From Nitrospirae bacterium CG1_02_44_142 (GTDB lineage Bacteria; Nitrospirota; Thermodesulfovibrionia; Thermodesulfovibrionales; UBA1546), in contig MNVK01000093.1 in the NCBI GenBank assembly GCA_001871685.1, positions 1-7,498 of the forward strand: a DNA stretch of 7,498 nt. The letters run 5' to 3'. Below are positions 1 through 5,586 of this stretch, piece by piece. The first letter of the stretch is position 1. Every line of letters starts with the position of its first letter. The position numbers and the translations under genes are program-made. The notes under the pieces were generated by a model. That model worked only from the letters and a program-made list of their open reading frames with translations, made no database searches and was not told the DNA's origin.

Positions 1-241
1 CCTTTGCCGTATTTATCAGGTCAACAGAAAGCTCCTCTGCTATAAACCTTCCAAGCTCTGTTATGTTGCCTTGCAGGTCTGTGAAATCTACAACTGCAAT
101 CCTCTTTTTGCCTGCCTTTGATATATTATCAGCCATAGAAGCAGACAAGATTTTTATCTCATACTCATAGGCAAAAGAAGGAGTGGAATTTGATACCCAA
201 AAAAGCGAAGCCATAATTACTACAAGCAATGTTTTACGCAT
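1..241 (-). CDS. FlgO/CsgG-like secreted envelope protein, N-terminal part (runs off the window)
   Basis: Eighty codons are visible, starting with ATG at 241-239; the rest lies beyond base 1. An excellent Shine-Dalgarno AGGAGG (255-250) sits 8 nt before the ATG and fixes the start. Residues 1-24 form a signal peptide: basic MRK, a hydrophobic stretch, then a likely cut after SFA. No lipobox cysteine is visible, so the export is probably not as a lipoprotein. The mature part contains KKRIAVVDFTDLQGN followed by ELGRFIAEELSVDLI. This is the beta-strand plus helix opening typical of the FlgO/CsgG/LpoB-like fold, found in outer-membrane-associated proteins of flagella, curli secretion and peptidoglycan synthase activation. 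Which of these roles applies cannot be told from the N-terminus. It has its own promoter (428-399) and a structured leader, so it is probably not simply read through from the toxin gene upstream. Confidence 0.75.
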   Translation of the reverse strand, partial: MRKTLLVVIMASLFWVSNSTPSFAYEYEIKILSASMADNISKAGKKRIAVVDFTDLQGNITELGRFIAEELSVDLINTAK

Positions 242-392
242 TACAATATCCTCCTAAAAACAAAAAGAGCGTGCAAGGCACGCCCTTTTTATGAAATTTA
301 TATTCTTTCCTGTAAGATAGGAAATCTGTCTGTGCATGGATTAATGCCTGAAGCTTAGTTATCCCAATGCTTTATCTCCCTTTTACACATTT
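242..392 (-). promoter_or_regulatory. Structured 5' leader of the FlgO-like gene, class unknown
   Basis: About 150 nt separate the predicted transcription start (near 392, read leftwards) from the ATG at 241, long for a bacterial 5' UTR. The leader contains a small hairpin (arms 324-319 and 311-306, AGGAAA/TTTCCT, 7-nt loop) and a terminator-like hairpin (290-262) ending just before the ribosome binding site. This layout is what a transcription attenuator or riboswitch would have. I looked for the conserved cores of c-di-GMP-I (GEMM), TPP, SAM, fluoride and cobalamin riboswitches and saw none, and no strong antiterminator pairing is obvious. It may equally be an ordinary UTR downstream of the toxin gene. 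This stretch also accounts for the non-coding gap between 242 and 455. Confidence 0.4.
262..290 (-). terminator. Intrinsic terminator-like hairpin directly before the FlgO-like gene's ribosome binding site
   Basis: On the minus strand, AAAAAGGGCGTGC (290-278) pairs with GCACGCTCTTTTT (274-262) around a 3-nt loop. All 13 positions pair, one as G-U. A U-tract of five, a G, then five more U (266-256) follows. AGGAGG (255-250) comes immediately afterwards. It could terminate transcription coming from the toxin gene, or act as an attenuator for the FlgO-like gene, since the gene's own promoter lies upstream of it. In the plus direction the stem has an A-C mismatch instead of the G-U and there is no plus-strand gene to terminate, so the minus orientation is favoured. 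Confidence 0.7.
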
Positions 393-398
393 ACGAAG

Positions 399-428
399 AC
401 TATATAAAAGGAAGGTTATTTCTGTCAA
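399..428 (-). promoter_or_regulatory. Sigma70-type promoter for the FlgO-like gene
   Basis: A perfect -35 TTGACA (428-423) is followed after 18 nt by TATAGT (404-399). It is the best promoter match between the toxin stop codon and the FlgO-like gene. The preceding bases TTTTACC make a 13-bp match to the FecR operon promoter at 4352-4340. Confidence 0.6.
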
Positions 429-455
429 GGTAAAATTCACCTCGCCCCGGCTTTT

Positions 456-794
456 CTAAACTTTCAGAATATTTTCCAGATTTTGTTTCAAAATCTGCAT
501 ATCAGATGAATTCAGACTGCCGATTTTACTTTTCATCCTCTTTTTATCAATAGCTCTTAGTTGAAACACTAAAGCGATAGATGTTGAAGTCAGATTATTG
601 GTAGAATCCGGCTCTGCGACAAAAGTAAACGGAAAATTCGCAGCCTTTATTTGTGTGGTGAAAGGAACAATCAACACGGTAGGAACCTTCTCTATGTTTT
701 CAGCAGTCTGGACTACAATTGCAGGTCTAACGCCTTGCTGTTCGTGTCCGCCGGAAGCAGGGATTTCAACGAGATAGATATCTCCAAAAGTCAC
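456..794 (-). CDS. MazF/PemK-family endoribonuclease toxin
   Basis: A 112-residue protein, the usual size for MazF/PemK toxins, which cleave RNA at short sequence motifs and are held inactive by a co-expressed antitoxin. Visible family features: GDIYLVEIP at residues 4-12 (first strand), GHEQQGVRPAIVVQ at 16-29 with the conserved Arg23, TVLIVPFTTQ at 39-48 with the conserved Thr of the active site, and ALVFQLRAIDKKRM at 74-87. These resemble the MazF-type pattern with paired Arg and Thr, so the active site looks intact. It starts with GTG at 794-792, which overlaps the antitoxin stop codon by 4 nt (GTGA). The overlap implies translational coupling and confirms the pairing. An imperfect GAGG lies about 10 nt upstream inside the antitoxin gene. 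RNA target specificity cannot be read from sequence. Confidence 0.9.
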   Translation of the reverse strand: MTFGDIYLVEIPASGGHEQQGVRPAIVVQTAENIEKVPTVLIVPFTTQIKAANFPFTFVAEPDSTNNLTSTSIALVFQLRAIDKKRMKSKIGSLNSSDMQILKQNLENILKV

Positions 795-1003
795 GCTAAA
801 TTAGCCTCAAAATTGCTTAGAGCTTCGACGCTTAAAGCATCCCACTCGTCAAATTCTTTTTTGAGGCAGAAATCCGCTTCCCTCTGCATAATAATGCTTT
901 TTTTAAAGATGCGTATAATGTTGAGAAGATTAAGAATCTGTTCATCAGGCATATTCTGCAACTCCCTGATAATCTCATCTTCGTGCTTCATTTGCGTATG
1001 CAT
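791..1003 (-). CDS. Antitoxin partner of the MazF/PemK toxin (family not recognised)
   Basis: A 70-residue acidic, helical protein directly upstream of and overlapping the toxin gene, hence the likely antitoxin. The open frame extends further upstream, but ATG at 1003-1001 is chosen because AGGAGG (1016-1011) lies 7 nt before it and the -10 element at 1046-1041 would exclude the longer version. The N-terminal half (EDEIIRELQNMPDEQILNLL) predicts amphipathic helices. The C-terminal half (KKEFDEWDALSVEALSNFE) is an acidic/aromatic tail of the kind that threads into a MazF groove. I see no clear AbrB/SpoVT, ribbon-helix-helix or helix-turn-helix DNA-binding domain, so autoregulation of the usual kind is not evident. 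The antitoxin role is inferred from gene order, size and overlap. Confidence 0.75.
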   Translation of the reverse strand: MHTQMKHEDEIIRELQNMPDEQILNLLNIIRIFKKSIIMQREADFCLKKEFDEWDALSVEALSNFEANLA

Positions 1004-1040
1004 TTCTTCCCCTCCTTTCACAGAATAATAATATAGGCTC

Positions 1041-1069
1041 ATTATATCATAAAATCTATTTCTTGCTTG
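1041..1069 (-). promoter_or_regulatory. Candidate promoter of the toxin-antitoxin pair
   Basis: A perfect -10 TATAAT (1046-1041) lies 37 nt before the antitoxin ATG. The -35 at 17-nt spacing (CAAGCA, 1069-1064) is poor and sits inside the 3' end of the cyclase gene. A weak ATAAT/ATTAT inverted repeat (1027-1045) straddles the start region and could be an operator, but it is AT-rich and may be chance. Confidence 0.45.
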
Positions 1070-3152
1070 AAATAAACACGCCGTCCCAATCAGCAGGCGG
1101 CGGCGTCTGAAGGTATTCACGGCATCTTTCAGCATAAAGTTTTGCCACAGGGTCCTTGTATTCGCCCGAAAGCCCTGTAAAAATATCAAGCGCATTCTGA
1201 AAACCCTTGGCCCTGTAAACCTTCAGGGCTTCGGAAAATCCCTCTGCCAGTTTGTTATTGCCGTCTGCCATTAACTCAAAAATCGCCACGGGTTTTTCCT
1301 TGCCCACAACCCTCATAATATCTATTTCCCTTAACATAAACTTGTCCTTCACCTTTCCGGCAGTAAACTCACTCAGGATTATATGAGTGCCGTAATACTT
1401 GTTCTGCCCCTCAAGCCTTGAAGCCAGATTTACCGTGTCGCCGATAGCCGTATAATCAAATCTCATATCCGCTCCCATATTGCCGACAACCGCATATCCC
1501 GTATTTACGCCTATTCCTATATCAACAGGAGGAAGCCCTTTCTGTTTAAAACTGCTATTTATTTCCTTCAATTTATCAATCATTTCCTTTGCTGTCCTGC
1601 AGGCCTTTTCAGGATGGTCTGAAACATCAAGAGGCGCATTATAAATGGCCATCACCGCATCTCCTATATACTTATCCAGAGTCCCTTTATTTTTCAGGAC
1701 CACCTCTGTCATAGGGCCAAGATATTCGTTAAGGAGCGAGACCAGCACATCAGGAGCAAGTTTTTCCGAGATGCCCGTAAACCCTCTTATGTCTGAAAAG
1801 AGCACCGTTATCTCTCTCTTAGCGCCTCCGAGCGCAAGCCTGTCGGGATTCTTTATTATCTCTGCAACAAGCTCAGGCGAAACATAACTTGAAAACGCCT
1901 TTTTAAGATAGCGGTTCTTTCTCTCCACCACAAGATTCCTGTATGCCTCAGAGCTTATAAATGCTATCGCTGTTGAGGAAAGCGGATATAAAAGACTCAT
2001 GTCTATGGAATAGTTTCTGAACAACAAATAATTGAAAACAACATATACGCTTGACACAAACATAAAAGCAACCAGCCCCAGAAAGCCGTTCCGCAATACG
2101 CCTAGAAGCAATGTCAGGAGGACCGGGAATAATGCCAAACAGAAAATCTCAATAGCAATTATTCTTCCATCCCTTAATATGAATCTGCCCTGAAGGGCAT
2201 TGGACGCTACGGTTGCATGTATCTCAGGCCCGGGGAAAACTGACGCAACAGGGGTTGCCCTCATGTCAGAAATTCCAATCTCTGTTGCGCCCACAAAGAC
2301 AATCTTATCTTTCAGTTCTTCTTTTTTTATCCTCTTCTTAATGACATCAACCGCTGACAGTGTAGTTATAGTCCCGCCCTTGCCGTAGTAATTCACAGTA
2401 AGCCTTCCGCTTTCATCCGAGGGGATAGACATATCTCCAAGCCTGAGAGAAGAAACGCCAAAAGGTTCCACTTCAAGCATAATCTCCTTGCCTCTGTAAT
2501 GTCTCAGCGCCTTTAAGGCCAGCGAGGGATAAATCTCTCCGTTATAAAGCATAAGAAGCGTGGATTTTCTTACAGGGCCGTCAGGGTCCGGGTCTGTATT
2601 GTAAAAACCAAAATCCAGAGCGCTGCGCCCGATTGAAGGAATGTTTGTCTCCACAAAAGGGCGCTGATATATAGGAACTGAGGTTACGCCCTCTGCAATC
2701 TTCAGAAGTTTTATCTTTGATGCTTCTATCTGGGAAACAGCCTTCGGGTCCGCATCTTCCTTTTCATCCCTGAAAAAATAACCGAGAATCACACTGCCGT
2801 TTTTTGCTATGGCTCTGGAAAGAACCGCATCCTCCCTCTTATCCGAAGGCTCAGAAAAAACAATATCCAGCGCCGCTGTCTTTACTCCGTATTCTTTCAA
2901 GCTATTCAGAAGTCCGGCAAATACAGACCTTTTCCACGGCCACCTGCCGAGTTCATTGACGCTCTTTGAATCTATCGCAACTATCACAACCCTGTTGTCC
3001 GGCTGCACATTCTTTCTTATTTTAAATCTTGCATCCTTGAGTTTCAGGTCCACCGCATCCAGGAAATTAAAGTTCTGCCTGTAAATGAAAAAGGTTGCAG
3101 CTGAAGCGAGCACACCGATTACAATAAAGGTCAGCAGTCTGGAATATTTCAC
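1056..3152 (-). CDS. CHASE2-domain transmembrane class III adenylate cyclase
   Basis: A 698-residue membrane sensor predicted to make cAMP from ATP in response to an extracytoplasmic signal. Order of parts: one N-terminal TM helix (about 5-23), a periplasmic CHASE2 domain (about 30-325; note VVIVAIDSKSVNELGRWPW and KDKIVFVGATEIGISD), three TM helices (about 330-401), a linker (YVSPELVAEII), and a class III catalytic domain (about 446-625). Catalytic residues look complete: metal-binding Asp454 (LFSDIRGFT) and Asp498 (KYIGDAVMA), adenine-specifying Lys494 and Asp572, transition-state Asn575 and Arg579 (GDTVNLASRL). The Lys/Asp pair favours ATP over GTP. The C-terminal 70 residues, ending in a PPPADWDGV motif, are usual in this family. 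It starts with GTG at 3152-3150, with GAGG 9 nt upstream. The FecR-domain gene ends 43 nt upstream with no promoter evident between them, so the two are probably co-transcribed. Confidence 0.93.
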   Translation of the reverse strand: MKYSRLLTFIVIGVLASAATFFIYRQNFNFLDAVDLKLKDARFKIRKNVQPDNRVVIVAIDSKSVNELGRWPWKRSVFAGLLNSLKEYGVKTAALDIVFSEPSDKREDAVLSRAIAKNGSVILGYFFRDEKEDADPKAVSQIEASKIKLLKIAEGVTSVPIYQRPFVETNIPSIGRSALDFGFYNTDPDPDGPVRKSTLLMLYNGEIYPSLALKALRHYRGKEIMLEVEPFGVSSLRLGDMSIPSDESGRLTVNYYGKGGTITTLSAVDVIKKRIKKEELKDKIVFVGATEIGISDMRATPVASVFPGPEIHATVASNALQGRFILRDGRIIAIEIFCLALFPVLLTLLLGVLRNGFLGLVAFMFVSSVYVVFNYLLFRNYSIDMSLLYPLSSTAIAFISSEAYRNLVVERKNRYLKKAFSSYVSPELVAEIIKNPDRLALGGAKREITVLFSDIRGFTGISEKLAPDVLVSLLNEYLGPMTEVVLKNKGTLDKYIGDAVMAIYNAPLDVSDHPEKACRTAKEMIDKLKEINSSFKQKGLPPVDIGIGVNTGYAVVGNMGADMRFDYTAIGDTVNLASRLEGQNKYYGTHIILSEFTAGKVKDKFMLREIDIMRVVGKEKPVAIFELMADGNNKLAEGFSEALKVYRAKGFQNALDIFTGLSGEYKDPVAKLYAERCREYLQTPPPADWDGVFISSKK

Positions 3153-3195
3153 CTGTAAATACCTCTAATCAGTCATTGTCCTTGTCTTAACCGCA

Positions 3196-4257
3196 TTAAT
3201 CTTTAATCCTCTGGAGATAAGTATCCACATTGCCGATATGTTTGCCGTTTGGAAATTCGCTTTTATACTGAAGCAGCCTTTCCTTGGCCCGTTTCGCAAA
3301 TCCCATTTCATCAAGAAGTATCCCTGTAAGATAGAGCGCGGTTTCACGCTGCGGGCTTATCGGGTATTCCTCAAGGATAAGCAGATATTCTGCAAGAGCG
3401 GCCTCCTGATTTCTCAGAAATCTTGAATAAACAACTCCCCTTTCAAGCCTGGCGTCGCCTCTGATTTCGGCTTTATCCGTCAGGTCAATAGCTATCTGAA
3501 AGACATAAAGCGCCTCCTCATATTTTCCCGAATCTGCAAGATAATGACCGTGCTGTATGTTCCATCTGGCTATAATATGAGGGAGATTTCCTGAGGCCTC
3601 CCACTCTTCCGGCGGCTTGGCTGACGTGATTTTATCAAAGTCCTGCTTGGCTGTATATAAAGGCGTATTCGGTTCAACATTGACAGGGTCTACAGGAGTT
3701 ATCCCTCTTGTGTTCTGAACCATAGTATCTGAAGAAAGGGGCTTGGATAATTCTGCGTCGCCTGAAATATCAGCGCTCCCTTCATTTCCGAAAAGGACAT
3801 TTGCATACCCCTGCGTCATCATCATAAACTCAGTGCCCTTGACGCCGGCGACTGCAGTGGGGCTTTTCACCTTGAAATTTGTCTGCTGCCCCGCAAGCCT
3901 TGTAACAGCAGCCCTGAGCTTGCCGTGATTTAGTTTAAAGACGCCTTCTTTCTTTTTATCCGAGATTAAAAATTTGTCTATCTCAATCTCTGTATTGTTG
4001 GCGAGGGTGAAGGTACTGCCGTCGGACAGAGACAGTTTTGCCCATCCGTCTTTTCCTGTCTTTATCCAGCACCCTACTTCAAATTTCATGCCTTCATGGG
4101 CCTTTTTATAAGACACATTAGCTTTGTTCCTCAAGAACACCTCACCGCTGAGTTTTGCAATCTTGCCTGCGGCAGCATACGCAGTAGAACTAAACAAAGT
4201 GAAACTAAACATAAAGAAACAAACATTGAGCAGAATAATTAAAAATGTCTTTTTCAT
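3196..4257 (-). CDS. Secreted FecR-domain protein with C-terminal TPR-like repeats
   Basis: A 353-residue periplasmic protein. A signal peptide covers residues 1 to about 28-30 (MKK, long hydrophobic core, cut near AYA). A FecR domain follows (about 31-185). It carries the family pattern of a charged/hydrophobic strand with DGSTFTLANNTEIEI (79-93) and then LNHGKLRAAV and KSPTAVAGVKGTEF (131-144). This is the FecR domain used in non-anti-sigma contexts, without the TonB-signalling anti-sigma N-terminus. Residues about 227-350 are helical TPR-like repeats (KYEEALYVFQIAI; QEAALAEYLLILEEYP; AKRAKERLLQYKSEFP), suggesting a protein or polymer-binding scaffold. ATG at 4257-4255 has GGGAGG (4268-4263) 5 nt upstream. 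It heads a two-gene unit with the CHASE2 cyclase. A role as the ligand-binding partner that tunes the cyclase is inference from gene order. Confidence 0.88.
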   Translation of the reverse strand: MKKTFLIILLNVCFFMFSFTLFSSTAYAAAGKIAKLSGEVFLRNKANVSYKKAHEGMKFEVGCWIKTGKDGWAKLSLSDGSTFTLANNTEIEIDKFLISDKKKEGVFKLNHGKLRAAVTRLAGQQTNFKVKSPTAVAGVKGTEFMMMTQGYANVLFGNEGSADISGDAELSKPLSSDTMVQNTRGITPVDPVNVEPNTPLYTAKQDFDKITSAKPPEEWEASGNLPHIIARWNIQHGHYLADSGKYEEALYVFQIAIDLTDKAEIRGDARLERGVVYSRFLRNQEAALAEYLLILEEYPISPQRETALYLTGILLDEMGFAKRAKERLLQYKSEFPNGKHIGNVDTYLQRIKD

Positions 4258-4275
4258 AACCGCCTCCCTTTTTCC

Positions 4276-4305
4276 CGAGTCTCTCAGGCAACAGCCTGAG
4301 TCTCG
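4276..4305 (-). promoter_or_regulatory. 5' UTR hairpin before the FecR-domain gene
   Basis: In the minus-strand transcript CTCAGGC (4300-4294) pairs perfectly with GCCTGAG (4289-4283) around a TGTT loop. Outer arms CGAG/CTCG (4305-4302 and 4279-4276) extend it across a small internal loop. It fills most of the roughly 50-nt leader between the predicted start site and the ribosome binding site. There is no U-tract, so it is not an intrinsic terminator. It may stabilise the mRNA, bind a protein, or be incidental. Confidence 0.4.
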
Positions 4306-4316
4306 CCTTTGAGAAA

Positions 4317-4345
4317 ATTAAATCAGATAATGCTGTTAGTGTCAA
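4317..4345 (-). promoter_or_regulatory. Sigma70-type promoter of the FecR-cyclase operon
   Basis: A perfect -35 TTGACA (4345-4340), 17-nt spacer and -10 TTTAAT (4322-4317) match consensus spacing. The predicted start near 4310 gives a leader of about 50 nt. The bases before the -35, TTTTACC, repeat those at the FlgO-like gene's promoter. Confidence 0.65.
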
Positions 4346-4409
4346 GGTAAAAATACCATACCTGCGCTCAAACCGCTTCTCAATATGCCCTGATGATATT
4401 TTTTACCTT
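4344..4409. repeat. Inverted repeat between the vorB stop codon and the FecR promoter
   Basis: AAGGTAAAAATA (4344-4355) and TATTTTTTACCTT (4397-4409) are inverted copies of each other with one extra T, separated by 41 nt. The right arm overlaps the vorB stop codon (4410-4408). The left arm overlaps the FecR promoter -35 region. It could be a two-site operator or a long AT-rich hairpin at the end of the vorB transcript. No ordinary GC-rich terminator is seen after vorB. Confidence 0.4.
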
Positions 4410-5511
4410 AACTATTCACTGTGGAAAGAAGGTTCAGTTCTTCATAGATTTCTTCGGGCGTCATTATTGCGCCGCCCGTTCTTCCATAAAAAAGAACTTC
4501 CGATTTACCGTTAACGGCCAGCCGCACATCCTCAACCATCTGTCCTGCATTAAGTTCAATCGTGATAAACCTCCTCTTGGGAGCTGCAAGAGATGCAAGT
4601 TCCTTTTCAGGGAAAGGGAAAAGAGTAATGGGGCGGAAAAATCCTAATTTGGAGCCTTCATCCCTCAGCTTCTTAACAGCAGAAAACGCTATCCGGGCTG
4701 CGGTTCCGAATGCAACAACTATTGTCTCGGCGTCTTCTGCGCCAAACATCTCAAATCTTACCTCATCCTCTCTCATCTTCCTGTATTTTTCCTGAAGAAT
4801 ACTATTTCTGAATTCAAGCTGGCCTTCGCCCATATAGAGGGACCTGATTACATTAGGCTCTCTTGTGCATGACCCTTCTCCTGATTTAATCACATTCGGG
4901 CTTCTCCCCCCGCATCCTGTAAGCGCCCAGGTCTTCTCTGGAAGGTCCGGCTTTATATACGGAGTCTGATAAAGTGGTTCCATCATCTGCCCCAGTATTC
5001 CATCGCCGAGAATCATTGCAGGATTCCGGTATTCGTCTGCCTTGTCAAAGGCAAGCATGGTCAAATCCCAGAGTTCCTGAAGATTATATGGAGCATATAC
5101 AAGGAGTTTATAATCGCCGTGCCCGCCGCCTTTTACCGTCTGAAAATAATCAGCCTGACTGCCCGATATATTTCCAAGCCCGGGCCCCCCCCTCTGCATA
5201 TTCACAATTACAGCGGGAAGTTCTGCTCCGCACAGATATGAGAGCGTCTCCTGCATAAGACTTATGCCGGGACTGCTTGATGACGTCATAGCCCTCGCTC
5301 CTGAAGCAGAGGCGCCGTACACCATATTTATAGCGGACAGTTCGCTTTCAGCCTGAATAAAGACTCCTCCCTCATCTTCCATGCGCCAGGACATATACTC
5401 CGGAATTTCATTCTGGGGGGTTATCGGATAGCCTGCATAAAAACGGCAGCCTGCCTGAATCGCCGCCTCTGCGATAACTTCATTGCCCTTCATGAAAATC
5501 TTTTTAGCCAT
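4408..5511 (-). CDS. vorB: 2-oxoacid:ferredoxin oxidoreductase alpha subunit, VorB type
   Basis: A 367-residue subunit of a thiamine-diphosphate enzyme that oxidatively decarboxylates a 2-oxoacid to its acyl-CoA with ferredoxin as electron acceptor, in the cytoplasm of anaerobes. The opening MAKKIFMKGNEVIAEAAI, GYPITPQNEIPEYMS (27-41), QAESELSAINMVYGAS (53-68) and QRGGPGLGNISGSQADYFQ (106-124) are characteristic of the VorB (2-oxoisovalerate) branch, although KorA-like substrate use cannot be excluded. The C-terminal domain (about 262-345) has AFGTAAR and LNAGQMVEDVR. Two oddities are visible. Residues 203-224 contain a short internal duplication (PNVIKS/PNVIRS), making the protein slightly longer than the roughly 350 residues usual. 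No beta (TPP-binding) or gamma subunit gene adjoins it here. The ATG at 5511 has no Shine-Dalgarno and lies just after a -10 element, so the mRNA may be leaderless. Confidence 0.9.
   Translation of the reverse strand: MAKKIFMKGNEVIAEAAIQAGCRFYAGYPITPQNEIPEYMSWRMEDEGGVFIQAESELSAINMVYGASASGARAMTSSSSPGISLMQETLSYLCGAELPAVIVNMQRGGPGLGNISGSQADYFQTVKGGGHGDYKLLVYAPYNLQELWDLTMLAFDKADEYRNPAMILGDGILGQMMEPLYQTPYIKPDLPEKTWALTGCGGRSPNVIKSGEGSCTREPNVIRSLYMGEGQLEFRNSILQEKYRKMREDEVRFEMFGAEDAETIVVAFGTAARIAFSAVKKLRDEGSKLGFFRPITLFPFPEKELASLAAPKRRFITIELNAGQMVEDVRLAVNGKSEVLFYGRTGGAIMTPEEIYEELNLLSTVNS
4840..4905 (-). repeat. Internal 14-codon duplication in vorB
   Basis: Residues 203-210 (RSPNVIKS, bases 4905-4882) recur as 217-224 (REPNVIRS, bases 4863-4840), a period of 42 nt. 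Six of the eight residues are identical, yet most third codon positions differ, so the duplication is old or the similarity is convergent. Family members usually have a single copy of this segment before the LYM/LYL motif (from memory of the family, not an alignment). Confidence 0.5.
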
Positions 5512-5518
5512 TTTTTGG

Positions 5519-5527
5519 ATTATACCA
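5519..5527 (-). promoter_or_regulatory. Extended -10 promoter element of vorB, implying a leaderless start
   Basis: TGGTATAAT (5527-5519) matches the extended -10 pattern TGnTATAAT. No convincing -35 is found at 16-18 nt upstream, as expected for extended -10 promoters. The -10 ends 7 nt before the vorB ATG (5511), so transcription would start at or within a base of the start codon. No Shine-Dalgarno is seen between them. Confidence 0.5.
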
Positions 5528-5530
5528 CAT

Positions 5531-5560
5531 TTGACAAAACTCTTACCCTTACATTATGAT
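5531..5560 (+). promoter_or_regulatory. Sigma70-type promoter of glyQ
   Basis: TTGACA (5531-5536) and TATGAT (5555-5560) are separated by 18 nt. The leader to the ATG at 5587 would be only about 20 nt, which leaves no room for a T-box, so glycine-tRNA-dependent antitermination is excluded here. The -35 lies 3 bp from the vorB extended -10 on the opposite strand. Confidence 0.65.
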
Positions 5561-5586
5561 TTTTTCACAATATAGAGGAGACATTA

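Noticed and set aside
306..324. CsrA binding site (ACAGGA) in the FlgO-like gene leader hairpin
   Set aside because: The GGA would be in the stem, not the loop, and the match to the CsrA consensus is missing a base.
651..1028. 125-codon plus-strand open frame across the toxin-antitoxin genes
   Set aside because: It is antisense to two overlapping genes with good start signals, and its Ser/Leu/Cys-rich product matches no family I know.
1004..1195. Longer version of the antitoxin starting inside the cyclase gene
   Set aside because: The extra residues are the out-of-frame reading of the cyclase C-terminus; the -10 element at 1046-1041 and AGGAGG before 1003 favour the short form.
5561..5586. 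T-box or other riboswitch before glyQ
   Set aside because: The leader is only about 20 nt between the -10 and the ribosome binding site, far too short.
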